A DNA stretch of 40,070 nt from a virus. Shown here in pieces: positions 17,191 through 26,438 of this stretch (the stretch's first letter is position 1; each line of letters starts with the position of its first letter). The translations under genes and the position numbers were made by a program. The notes below the pieces were generated by a model, which did not search any database, had not been told where the DNA came from, and worked only from the letters and a program-made list of their open reading frames with translations. The stretch covers positions 1 to 40,070 of IMG/VR virus record IMGVR_UViG_3300020433_000017; one strand, 5' to 3'.

Positions 17191-18690
17191 CTAGAACTCT
17201 ATAATAAGTTTGATATCTTCTGTTTGGTCTGACGCTCTTGCGATTGGTTTTCTATTTTCAAGATATACTATTTGTCCACTGTCTGGTTGTAACTCTGGGT
17301 TTGCATAACCAGATGTAAGTGATAGTGTATTGTTGTTTGCAAGTGTAACTGTTTCAGTTGTGCTTGATGGTGTTAGTGTCGCACTAGAACTGTTGCCAGT
17401 GATAGTATTTGTTCCACTAAACGCAGTAAATCCACCATTAGTAGAACTTGTTCCAAAATCTGCAAATCTCTCTTGTTGGTAAAAGAGTAAGTTTCTATCT
17501 GAGTCAAATTCTACAACTTTTCCAACTGCACCTGTTGTTGCTTGTGTTATCTTCTCGTCTGCTGTGAAAGTTCCAGATACACTAGCACCTTTGACAACAA
17601 AAGTTTGTCGTGCTGTCGAAGCACTTGCAACACTCGATGTTCCAAAAGTAGTTGGGTCTACGACAAGACCAACTTGTCTGAAATCGTTTGCAACTGTAAA
17701 GTCATCACCCTCTGCTTGGGTAATTGTTGTTGAGGTCATGACAAAATGACCACCTAGTTCTGCAACTGCATCATTACCATGTCCCTCTTTAGGACTGATG
17801 ATAACTGTTATTGCACCCCCAGTTCCAGAACCCATTGATGACGAACTTGTTAGTGCAGAGTCAGAGAATGTAAAATCTGAACCTAGATTTACTGTACCAA
17901 AAGTATATGAAGCTCCAGCTGCATGAATTGTTGTATCTGAACCAGCGGTTAATCCAAATGATTGTATCGCACCACCTGACACTGTAATTCTTACAATCGC
18001 ACCAGAGGATGTTCCTTGACTTGTACCATCTCCAAAGACAGCTGCGTAGTAAGTTCCGTCTGTATACCCAGAACCAGCAGTGACTATCAATGACTCAATT
18101 GCACCATCAGTTGCGGCCGCACTTACAGTTGAGTCTGTTGATACTGGCATGAAGTCCGTTGTTAGGAATTTAGCTGCATCAGATGATGATATAGTGTACA
18201 TATACTTGAGAACATATCCACCTAATGCAAAAGGTGATGTAGACTCTGAAGTTGGTTCAGAACCAGAGTATGCAGTTCCACCATTATTATCTAAAACTTT
18301 ATACACTCTATTATCAGATGTGAGAAAGTAAAAAGTTGAGTCGTAAAGATTTGATGCACCAGATGTCGTGGTGTTATCAGAACTTATATCATGTTCATAC
18401 ATATCAAACGTAGTTCCGTTTGCAAAGTTTCTTCTTACAACCGCTCTCGTTATATCAGATGATGTTATTTTCTTTGCACCTAACATAGAGTCCCATGAAT
18501 AATATTCTGTTTGTCCAACTGCGTCTGCTGGTGTTGGTGGAGCACTATCACTACCCCCAGATGTTGCAGAGGAAAAGGGACTTGACTTTCCTAGAAATAA
18601 GTAATATACGTTTGCAGCTGTTTCGGAGAAAGACTCAACGAATTGTGATGCATTGTGCAGTCTAAATTTTTCAGTGATTATTGCGGCCAT
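17191..18690 (-). CDS. g8: Baseplate wedge protein gp8
   Basis: The protein has 499 residues. Its N-terminal third (EKFRLHNASQFVESFSETA, VYYLFLGKSSPF, YSWDSMLGAKKI, VYKVLDNNGGTA) follows the gp8 pattern of T4-like phages. gp8 is part of the baseplate wedge with gp6, gp7, gp10, gp11, gp25 and gp53. The protein is longer than T4 gp8 (334) because of a Ser/Gly/Thr-rich region from about residue 190. That region includes one GEKI-type module (SGTFTADEKITQATTGAVGK). A perfect late promoter lies 18 bases upstream. Confidence 0.85.
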   Translation of the reverse strand: MAAIITEKFRLHNASQFVESFSETAANVYYLFLGKSSPFSSATSGGSDSAPPTPADAVGQTEYYSWDSMLGAKKITSSDITRAVVRRNFANGTTFDMYEHDISSDNTTTSGASNLYDSTFYFLTSDNRVYKVLDNNGGTAYSGSEPTSESTSPFALGGYVLKYMYTISSSDAAKFLTTDFMPVSTDSTVSAAATDGAIESLIVTAGSGYTDGTYYAAVFGDGTSQGTSSGAIVRITVSGGAIQSFGLTAGSDTTIHAAGASYTFGTVNLGSDFTFSDSALTSSSSMGSGTGGAITVIISPKEGHGNDAVAELGGHFVMTSTTITQAEGDDFTVANDFRQVGLVVDPTTFGTSSVASASTARQTFVVKGASVSGTFTADEKITQATTGAVGKVVEFDSDRNLLFYQQERFADFGTSSTNGGFTAFSGTNTITGNSSSATLTPSSTTETVTLANNNTLSLTSGYANPELQPDSGQIVYLENRKPIARASDQTEDIKLIIEF

Positions 18691-18707
18691 ATTTTAATCC
18701 TTCGTTT

Positions 18708-18715
18708 TATTTATA
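18708..18715 (-). promoter_or_regulatory. T4-type late promoter for gp8 and the fibre genes
   Basis: A perfect TATAAATA on the minus strand lies 18 bases before the gp8 ATG, in the 32-base gap after the gp7-like gene. It likely drives gp8, the giant virion protein and the fibre genes, which follow with gaps of one or two bases. Confidence 0.8.
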
Positions 18716-18722
18716 CGTTTAT

Positions 18723-21700
18723 TTATGGTATTATTCCAGTTCCACCCTCTAAACTTACGTTATCACCAGCATCAGCAGAGGTATCTAATACTAATCTACA
18801 TTCTTCTCCTACATTATCTTGTGTTGCATCCTCAAGGATAACGTGCCCTGTATCTCTGACATTAATAACAGATGAGTGAGTGACTCTTTGTCCACCAACT
18901 GGATTTGATGAACTATTTAGTGTTAAGTTTGCGAATGGTATTTGACCCTCTGATAATATTACCTTGTGTGATTCAAGTGCAACCTTACCACCATCAAAAG
19001 TAATTGTTTCATATCTAATTACACCATTATCATCTTCAAGTTCTAAGAAGTCATCAAATGTGTTGGTGGATGTATCCTCTGTCAGCAGACTTCCAGACTC
19101 CTCTAAAACAAATCTAACATTCGTATCCTCTTCTGCAGCTACAAAACTACCAGCGTCACTTGAGTCGGAATCAGTACCATCTAGTAGTAATCTACCAAAG
19201 TCTTCAAGTAATATTCCTACCTCTTCAGTTGCGTGTGCGTTGTTTTGATCATTTGGTGGATCATTGAGTAATATCTTAGATGGTCTAATTATATCTTCAA
19301 ACTTTAAATCACCTATCTCACTGAGTGATGGCAACACATTGTCAAAGTCTTCAAGAACTATTCTATCACCAATACCCTGTACAAAATCAGATGCGAATGA
19401 TGATGGTGGGAACTGTCCATCTTCTGAGATTAATATACCACCTGTTTCAAGTTCTACTCTATCAAGTGAACCTGTGGTTGTAAACCCTTGATCTTCATTG
19501 AGTGTTCTATGTCCTGTTTCCATTAAGACGTTACCACCTGTTTCTAATATAATGTGATCTAAATCCTCATCACCCTCAAGAATAATCGGTGCGTTAAAGT
19601 CTAGTGGTGGTAGTCCATCTAACACCACGACTCCAGCTTCAAATTTTCCTATCTCTCCATTCTCTAATTGTATTCCATCTGGGTCACCACCAAATGGACT
19701 CTTTGCAAGTCTTATCAATAAATTATTTGTGACTCTTGGTTTAGGATTAGATGCAAATGAAACCTCTGTTTGTTTCAACACTGCAAGTTCAAAATCTCCA
19801 CTAGGAACAAGAGGAGCACTCTCAGACATCAATCTACCAGAACCAGTAACAGGTAAATCCTCTAATGTTACATTATCACCAGTTGCAACAAATGAATCTT
19901 CTAGTAACACGAACTCTGTTCCAGCTTGTTCTATCTGAGTGCTAAAATCAATTTGATTTAACTGTTGTGATACAAATCCAGCAGTTTCAAAACTGGTTTG
20001 AAAAGTTAACCCACCTATGGTTGAGTTAGTACCATCAGTATCAGCGAGTATAACCCCTGTACTAAAAGTTGCATTACCTATTTGTATTTTCTCTGGTTCT
20101 AGAAGTAAACCATCAAGTTCTCCAAACAACACACCAGACTCTAAGTCTACTTTACCATGCTCATCCACAAATCCAGTATCAGATGAGTCTAGAATTATAT
20201 ACGCAGTATCATAATCGTAACCTGTGGGTTGTAGACTATCCTCTAGTAGTATTGAAAAATCTACATTAGATGTGGTTGTTGGTGTTGTCGATTTCGCATC
20301 AAGTATAATTTTATCACCAGGCACCAATCCATTCTCAAGTAATATCTGGTCATCAGTGTCACCCAGATTATAAGTCGGGGCTCTCATTCTTCTTTCAAGT
20401 TCAACTTGGAATATGTTAACGAGAGTAGATGCAAGTTCTGGTGAGAATGTGTCGTCACCTGTATAGTCTGGAACATCTGTCGCAGTTGTCTTGAGTGCAA
20501 CTGATATTCGACTTGCGATAGACACTTTCCCAAATGGTCTAAATCCTGCTGGGTGAACTGCCTTCTGTAACTCTTTCAAGTAATCACCAAGTGACACACC
20601 AACTTGAACTTCGTATGAATAATCTTGATAATAATATGAGTCTTGAATACGATTTAAGTCCTCACCCATAAGACTTTGAATATTTACATACGAACCTAAA
20701 TCTGTTTGTGTCAGTGCAACTGAACTTGTAATCTCAGCAATGTTTGATTTTACAATTGTACCACTTGCACCACTTGAGTCTGTGATTGTCACATTCTTAT
20801 TACTAAAGTCTATGGCTTCTTCATTGATTATGTTATCACCAGCATCAGTTGACGATGAGTCTGTTCCATCAAGTAGAATGTCACCACTTCCAGTTTCATC
20901 TTCACCTAAAATTTTACTGTTAGCATCAGATGATGAAACATCAGTTCCATCTAGTATCAGACTATCACCAGCATCCTCCGTTGCAACTTGAACACCATCA
21001 TTTGTTCCACTTGAGTCTGTACCATCAAGTAATAGTTTTGCAACTGTGCTGTCCTCATGAAATCTGTCGATAAGTAACTTACCACCTTCATCTTGAATAA
21101 AGAAACCACCAACTGTGTCAGATGTTTGTCCAGCAAACTCTGTGTCATTAATCCTGTCAAGTGTTGACATTTCAAGAAGTATTGTTCCACCAAAGGTATC
21201 CTCTATACCAGTTGTTTCTACTGTTTCATCACCCTCCTTGAGAATGAAAGATGTTTCACCATTATTCGATCCATCCTCCAATAGTATGTCCCCATTTCCA
21301 AGACCATCACTATCACTCGCATCAAAACTAATACGAGATGATCTAGTGAGTGTGAGTGCTTCTTCTCGTATGAAACCATTTCCTAGAGAATCTTCGAGTT
21401 GGAGTCCAAAGATTGTAGTTGCACTTCCATCTAAAACTAGATTGTCACCCTCATCTCTTATGAATGTTTGTACCTCTTTTGATCTTATAGTTCCACCCAT
21501 ACCAGAGTGGTTTGCACAATAATAGTATAGATCTGGAGCATCAGTTTCAAGAACTAATTGTAAGAACGCACCTGTTGTACCAGCTTCAATATATGACGCA
21601 GACTTTGTTACACCAGTGGTATATTCTACCCCACTACCATGTGTTCCATTTGGTGTGGTTGATAATCTAAGGATATGATTATTTCCAGATGTTGCACTAT

Positions 21701-24041
21701 ACAAAGAACTATCAGACAAATCAAAGTAATATGTACTACCTTGAATAAATGACAAGGTTGGTTGGTTGACACCATTTATCTGATAAATGTTTGCAGTATC
21801 GTCATCATTTCTAACAACCTTAACTCTTAAAATTACATACTCTGCTGGAGGAGTGACAATCTCTGTTCCCTCAAGGACAATTGAGTCACCCTCATCTGGT
21901 TCAAAGTCTTGCGTGTCTTCAAGTAAAAATCCTGCTCCTATATCCTCTGAGATTACAGTATAATCTTCTAATTGTATTCCCTGTTGAAACGTGCTTGAAG
22001 ATTCCTGTTCTACTCTAACCACATTCTCAAAGGTTGTATCAAGGACACCAGTGTCACTGTCAAAACCTTTTACTGTTCCAACATGGGTTGTTAGTGTGTT
22101 TCCACTTGTGAAAGTTCCAGTAACATCTTTAAGAACAAAGTGAGCTTGTGGTATCATTTCTGGTGGATTAGTTACAGAGTAAGCAAAACCAGAGTCCTGT
22201 ATATTTACTTCTGTTATTGCACCTATGTCATCCGTGACACCAACTATCTTTGCACCTGTTCCAGATATTGTTGTGATACTTAGAGTTGGTATATCTGTAT
22301 ATGCACCACCACCATCTGATATGTGTATTTTTTGTATGGAGCCATTCTCTGCTGTTTCACCTAAGTTCTCAAACGTATCAAATTCTAAAACAATTTGGTC
22401 TGTGGATGTTGTATGTGCATCTGCTTGTTCAAAATCTAATCCTTCTTCTGTGATTATGTTATGACCAGCATCTAGTGAAGATGAGTTCGTACCATCTAAT
22501 ACTAGTGCATCGTTGTTTGCACCCTCAAGTCTTATCTTTGTTCTGTTCGCTGGTGCAGTGTTGAATGTAAGAGTTGTACCACTTAAAGTGAAGAAAGTAG
22601 TTCCATCTGTATTAGTTGCATTTCGTTTTATATCATCAATAAACACAGTAATAGTATCGGTGGTTGTGTTAAGATTTGTTAATGTAAATTCAGTTGTAGA
22701 GCCATCACCTTTGAAACTATCAGTCGTGATTTGTTCTAAAATTATACTAAAGGGTTCTAAGTGTGTTGTAGTCCCAGACTCCAGTATAATTGCATCATCT
22801 GTCAAACTTGAGTCATCTAGTGTGCCAGATTCTAACTGAATACCTCCACCAACCATGCTGATAAAACCAACAGCAGACTCAACATCTGTATCTGCACTTA
22901 CTGGTGTAAAAGTTATTGACTCACCTACCTCATACTTCTGACCCACATCATCTATCTCAACTCCATTGACTGAACCCCTTTTTATACCACCAACTTTGAT
23001 TATTGCGTTCTCGTTACCAATTGACTCTAAAGTGATGTCTTCATTATTACTATGAAGTATACCACCATTTGTAACAGTTCCAGATGACACAACAGGTCTA
23101 ATCGTAAACCCAACTTCTAGATCTCTGGTGGTGGATGTTGCAGTAATTTTTTCCCCATCAGTAAAAGTCCCAGACACGTTTGCAACTTGAAGTTCAGATA
23201 TACCAACACCAGCTTGTTGAAAGTCCACACTTGTTTCCACGACAGCAGTTGCACCAGATGATGCACCTGTGATAACTTGACCTATTATCTCACTACCAAA
23301 AACACCAGAGTCAGCAGATGCTCTCAAGATAGTTTTCTGTCTGAAATCACCAGCAGATGGTTTCATAATAAATTCATTAGGGAGTAAGATTTCTGCTTCC
23401 TCACCTAAGAATAATCTACTAAAAAGTTTCAATCCCTCTGTAGTGCCTTTAGCTGCATACAAATCTTTGATACTTTTTATCAGATTTCTTTTTGATGTTC
23501 CATTTGCAAGACTATTAGGTATACCAGCCATAAATGATAATCTAAGTTTTTCAAGAAAATCAAAGATAGTCGTATCAGTATTTCCATACTCAAGGAGTTG
23601 TTGTATGTTTTGCACAGGGTTTGCACGATATTCATCTACTGTTGCAGTAGAACCAGATGTTCCACCTGTAATTGTTTCACCTGTTATGAATAATTGTTGA
23701 GATGTAATGTAAAGATGTTTATTTCTTGAGTCCTCTACGAGAATGGTAGCAGTTGCATTAGATGTCCCACCTGTAATGGTTTCTCCGTTTACAAACTTAC
23801 CAGAGGAGCTCTCTGCAAGAGTTCTTTCACCATCTTCTTGTAATATATAATTTGTCGAAACTGTTTCTTGAACTATATTTTGTATGGTTGCAGTTACAGT
23901 AAGTCGTCCTGCTTCTAGAAACCGATAGTAGTCTTTGAGAAACTTTACAAATAAAGGATGATCAGCTTGCACAAAATCTGGTGTCTGCCCAGATATGAGA
24001 GATGATACCTTAGTGGTAAGTTTAGTTTCATTTTTACTCAT
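18723..24041 (-). CDS. g7: gp7-like baseplate wedge protein with repeat modules and a cupredoxin-like domain
   Basis: This 1772-residue protein lies between gp6 and gp8, the place of T4 gp7. It opens like the gp7-annotated virion proteins of marine phages (PDFVQADHPLFVKFLKDYYRF; NLIKSIKDLYAAKGTTEGLK near 200). Three layers of extra sequence follow. GETITGG-type modules occur early (GETITGGTSNATATI, GETITGGTSGSTATV, GTFTDGEKITATS). Acidic LED/LDGTDSS repeats are scattered through most of the protein. A cupredoxin-like domain occupies residues 734-855, with H789, C842, H845 and M848 in type-1 copper positions. A conserved block with DYLKELQKAVHPAGFRPFGK separates the repeats. The gp7 name rests mainly on gene order. 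Confidence 0.75.
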   Translation of the reverse strand: MSKNETKLTTKVSSLISGQTPDFVQADHPLFVKFLKDYYRFLEAGRLTVTATIQNIVQETVSTNYILQEDGERTLAESSSGKFVNGETITGGTSNATATILVEDSRNKHLYITSQQLFITGETITGGTSGSTATVDEYRANPVQNIQQLLEYGNTDTTIFDFLEKLRLSFMAGIPNSLANGTSKRNLIKSIKDLYAAKGTTEGLKLFSRLFLGEEAEILLPNEFIMKPSAGDFRQKTILRASADSGVFGSEIIGQVITGASSGATAVVETSVDFQQAGVGISELQVANVSGTFTDGEKITATSTTRDLEVGFTIRPVVSSGTVTNGGILHSNNEDITLESIGNENAIIKVGGIKRGSVNGVEIDDVGQKYEVGESITFTPVSADTDVESAVGFISMVGGGIQLESGTLDDSSLTDDAIILESGTTTHLEPFSIILEQITTDSFKGDGSTTEFTLTNLNTTTDTITVFIDDIKRNATNTDGTTFFTLSGTTLTFNTAPANRTKIRLEGANNDALVLDGTNSSSLDAGHNIITEEGLDFEQADAHTTSTDQIVLEFDTFENLGETAENGSIQKIHISDGGGAYTDIPTLSITTISGTGAKIVGVTDDIGAITEVNIQDSGFAYSVTNPPEMIPQAHFVLKDVTGTFTSGNTLTTHVGTVKGFDSDTGVLDTTFENVVRVEQESSSTFQQGIQLEDYTVISEDIGAGFLLEDTQDFEPDEGDSIVLEGTEIVTPPAEYVILRVKVVRNDDDTANIYQINGVNQPTLSFIQGSTYYFDLSDSSLYSATSGNNHILRLSTTPNGTHGSGVEYTTGVTKSASYIEAGTTGAFLQLVLETDAPDLYYYCANHSGMGGTIRSKEVQTFIRDEGDNLVLDGSATTIFGLQLEDSLGNGFIREEALTLTRSSRISFDASDSDGLGNGDILLEDGSNNGETSFILKEGDETVETTGIEDTFGGTILLEMSTLDRINDTEFAGQTSDTVGGFFIQDEGGKLLIDRFHEDSTVAKLLLDGTDSSGTNDGVQVATEDAGDSLILDGTDVSSSDANSKILGEDETGSGDILLDGTDSSSTDAGDNIINEEAIDFSNKNVTITDSSGASGTIVKSNIAEITSSVALTQTDLGSYVNIQSLMGEDLNRIQDSYYYQDYSYEVQVGVSLGDYLKELQKAVHPAGFRPFGKVSIASRISVALKTTATDVPDYTGDDTFSPELASTLVNIFQVELERRMRAPTYNLGDTDDQILLENGLVPGDKIILDAKSTTPTTTSNVDFSILLEDSLQPTGYDYDTAYIILDSSDTGFVDEHGKVDLESGVLFGELDGLLLEPEKIQIGNATFSTGVILADTDGTNSTIGGLTFQTSFETAGFVSQQLNQIDFSTQIEQAGTEFVLLEDSFVATGDNVTLEDLPVTGSGRLMSESAPLVPSGDFELAVLKQTEVSFASNPKPRVTNNLLIRLAKSPFGGDPDGIQLENGEIGKFEAGVVVLDGLPPLDFNAPIILEGDEDLDHIILETGGNVLMETGHRTLNEDQGFTTTGSLDRVELETGGILISEDGQFPPSSFASDFVQGIGDRIVLEDFDNVLPSLSEIGDLKFEDIIRPSKILLNDPPNDQNNAHATEEVGILLEDFGRLLLDGTDSDSSDAGSFVAAEEDTNVRFVLEESGSLLTEDTSTNTFDDFLELEDDNGVIRYETITFDGGKVALESHKVILSEGQIPFANLTLNSSSNPVGGQRVTHSSVINVRDTGHVILEDATQDNVGEECRLVLDTSADAGDNVSLEGGTGIIP
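21477..21842 (-). other. Cupredoxin-like domain inside the gp7-like gene
   Basis: These bases encode residues 734-855 of the gp7-like protein. The segment has the strands of a small Greek-key domain (YQINGVNQPTLSFIQGSTYYF, DLSDSS, HILRLSTTPNG) and ends in YYYCANHSGMGG. The spacing C-x2-H-x2-M, with a histidine 53 residues upstream at H789, is that of type-1 copper sites in plastocyanin-like proteins. Copper binding is inferred from the ligands only. Confidence 0.7.
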
Positions 24042-24051
24042 TGTTTACTCA

Positions 24052-25983
24052 TTAGTAACCAGAGGTTGTCGGTGTGGTAGCCGCAGTTGTTGATGTGGTT
24101 GTCTGGGTTGTTGTTGCAGTTGTGGTGACAGTGTAACCTTTACCTGTTGTTGCAGTTGCATCAACTGTACCAGACACAGAGGTGTTGGTTAGATCTAATT
24201 CTAATAATTGATTTCTCACAGGAACGATATCATTTGAGTTTGGTAAAACTGTTAATCTAAATCTTGTAGAGGTTGCTTCATCAACATCAGACACACTTGT
24301 TATTTTCACAGGATTTATTTTTATCTCACCATTATCATAATCAACTGTTCCAGCAAGTGCATCAAAGTATGTTCTAACACCAGCGACTAAAAAATAAATT
24401 CTTAGATTACCATTACCATCATCATCAAAGAAGTATTCAGTGGACGCACCATCTATGAAGAATCCTGTTGATGCGATGATACCACCAGCTGCAGAATTGT
24501 GTCCATCATGTGGGTGAAAGAATGCGTTATCAAAACTTAGTGTGTATGCAGTTGCCTTTGTCGTGTCTGGTGTCACAAACTTTGCAAGTGTGACTGTTGT
24601 CACATTGCTTAGTATTGCACCATTAGTGTCATCAATCAACCCTGTAAGTTGTGAGTGTCTAAATGGTTTATTAAAGTCTTGAAGATTATCACTATTATAA
24701 TTTGAAATTGTAGTGTTAACCAAAGTTTCTAAATCACTTTGTGTTTTTGTAGTTACGTTTGAGTCATATTGGAATGTTGTGTTTAGAATTATAAAAGTAG
24801 TTTCTGGATTTACAATAACAGGAGTTATTGATGTGACTTTGAATTTTCCAAAGTCATTTACAAGTTGTGTCTTTTCTGTATCTGTAAGATTTTGTCCTGT
24901 TGTGCTTCTGATAGAGATGAATACTTTACCATATTCTGGAACTGAAGTGATACCAGTTGCTGGATCAAATCCACCATCTTCTCCACCCCACACAGATACG
25001 GCCTGAGTGTTCGCAAAAAGTTTTTTAGTATAGGTTACATAATCATCTGTTGTAACTGCACGACCCTGTGACGCATAGTCAAGTGGTGCTTGTAGTTTTA
25101 TTGATGCAAGACTCTCTGGTTCTGCACCACCACCAGCATTTGATACAGTGGTTACTGTGATATCACTCACACCATCTATCGTTGATGGTGCAGAGAAACT
25201 AGATGCACCATTTGATGCAGTCTTATTTGTTACAACATAGTTTAGTATGACTATGTTTCCATCAGACAGTGCTTTACTAATATTACCATCTCCAAAATAT
25301 ACCTCATGTCTACCATTCTCAACTTCCTGTAAAAAGTAAACAGAACTTGTTGATGATAGTTGTGATATATCTGTTGCTTTTGTGTATGTTGCGACTGTAG
25401 AGTCAGACGCAGAGTTTTGAACTTGCACTCTTAATGTTGATGTATCTACACGACTATCTGGTAATAAAAATCTTTGTGCAACATCTGAAGTGTCCACAAG
25501 ATATTTCGATGTGATATAAGTACCCTCATATATTTTTACATTATTAAATGTCACCACCCCACCAGCACCAGATGCAGTGGTGTCTGCAATGGTTACAAAC
25601 TGATAACTTACATCGTCCACTGTGGTGGAGAACGCAGTTCCAGCAGGCATTGTCTTTGATGCGTCTGTTGTTGATAGTGCAACATTAACAGTTGCGATTG
25701 GTGATCTTGCAGAAGTAACTTCATATCCTAAAGTCTTTGCGTGTGATACAACACTTGATCTAAGTGATGCACTATCAAGAAACATTTCATTTGCTAACAT
25801 ATTTGCGTTAAACCCAAGATAGTGAGTATTGTACGCAAGTACGTCTAGTAAGATACTCATACCAGAACCCTCAAAATCATAGTCTTTAAATTCTGTTTGA
25901 TTTTTCAGAAATACTTTTAAATTATCTTTTACGTCATCAAAATCAAATTCTGTAATGTTTAATCTTTTTTCATTTACTGCCAT
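24052..25983 (-). CDS. g6: Baseplate wedge protein gp6 (baseplate J-like)
   Basis: The protein has 643 residues, close to T4 gp6 (660). The start MAVNEKRLNITEFDFDDVKD and the block FEGSGMSILLDVLAYNTHYL with DSASLRSSVVSHAKTLGYE are diagnostic of gp6 in marine T4-like phages. A baseplate J-like middle follows (ATTDDYVTYTKKLF, about 330). gp6 dimers form the inner ring that holds the wedges together. The C-terminus is a Thr-rich low-complexity tail (about 615-643). The start overlaps the gp25 stop codon by one base (TAATG). Confidence 0.95.
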   Translation of the reverse strand: MAVNEKRLNITEFDFDDVKDNLKVFLKNQTEFKDYDFEGSGMSILLDVLAYNTHYLGFNANMLANEMFLDSASLRSSVVSHAKTLGYEVTSARSPIATVNVALSTTDASKTMPAGTAFSTTVDDVSYQFVTIADTTASGAGGVVTFNNVKIYEGTYITSKYLVDTSDVAQRFLLPDSRVDTSTLRVQVQNSASDSTVATYTKATDISQLSSTSSVYFLQEVENGRHEVYFGDGNISKALSDGNIVILNYVVTNKTASNGASSFSAPSTIDGVSDITVTTVSNAGGGAEPESLASIKLQAPLDYASQGRAVTTDDYVTYTKKLFANTQAVSVWGGEDGGFDPATGITSVPEYGKVFISIRSTTGQNLTDTEKTQLVNDFGKFKVTSITPVIVNPETTFIILNTTFQYDSNVTTKTQSDLETLVNTTISNYNSDNLQDFNKPFRHSQLTGLIDDTNGAILSNVTTVTLAKFVTPDTTKATAYTLSFDNAFFHPHDGHNSAAGGIIASTGFFIDGASTEYFFDDDGNGNLRIYFLVAGVRTYFDALAGTVDYDNGEIKINPVKITSVSDVDEATSTRFRLTVLPNSNDIVPVRNQLLELDLTNTSVSGTVDATATTGKGYTVTTTATTTQTTTSTTAATTPTTSGY

Positions 25984-26408
25984 TATCGTAATCTTTCTAA
26001 CATGATGGAAAAATCCACAAGTTCTGTTGGAGCGTTCACAATATAAAATTCAACTGATACTTCATACGCATTACGATCTAAATCTGGGAATGCACGAACA
26101 CTCACCAGACGGGCTCTTGGTTCAAAGTTGGTAATCACATCTTCTATCTTTCTTGCAATCACAACTGCGACTAATGGAGACATCGGTTCAAACAATAACT
26201 CTCTCACACCACCAGCAATCTCTGGGTGAAAAGGTTTCTCGTAAGTGTTTAGTTGCACTAGGTTTCTAAGTGACCTCTTAACTGCTTGAGCATCAGTTAC
26301 CTGTCTTACATCATTATTAGATGATTTTCTCCCAAAGAATAAATCTAAGTCTGTATACTGTGTTGTTGCTCTTGCAGTATTATTCAGTTGTGCATCATAC
26401 ACCGCCAT
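25983..26408 (-). CDS. g25: Baseplate wedge protein gp25
   Basis: This 141-residue protein of the GPW/gp25 family has the expected size. It shows DLDLFF near the start, the RSLRNLVQLNTYEKPFHPEI block and the EPR motif (NFEPRARLVSV), which are conserved from T4 gp25 to type VI secretion TssE. gp25 links gp6 and gp53 and helps trigger sheath polymerisation. In T4 it lies apart from gene 6; next to it, as here, is the usual marine arrangement. Confidence 0.95.
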   Translation of the reverse strand: MAVYDAQLNNTARATTQYTDLDLFFGRKSSNNDVRQVTDAQAVKRSLRNLVQLNTYEKPFHPEIAGGVRELLFEPMSPLVAVVIARKIEDVITNFEPRARLVSVRAFPDLDRNAYEVSVEFYIVNAPTELVDFSIMLERLR

Positions 26409-26430
26409 TTATAGACTCCTAAGTTTATAT

Positions 26431-26438
26431 TATTTATC
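26431..26438 (-). promoter_or_regulatory. Variant late promoter GATAAATA ahead of gp25
   Basis: The minus strand reads GATAAATA 23 bases before the gp25 ATG, in the short gap after gp5. One base differs from the T4 consensus, but the spacing agrees with the perfect copies. Confidence 0.5.

Noticed and set aside
18964-23700. Plus-strand open frames of 65-135 codons opposite the gp7-like gene
   Set aside because: Biased Ser/Val/Pro composition is what the reverse strand of acidic Asp/Glu/Thr-rich repeats gives; none has a plausible start signal.
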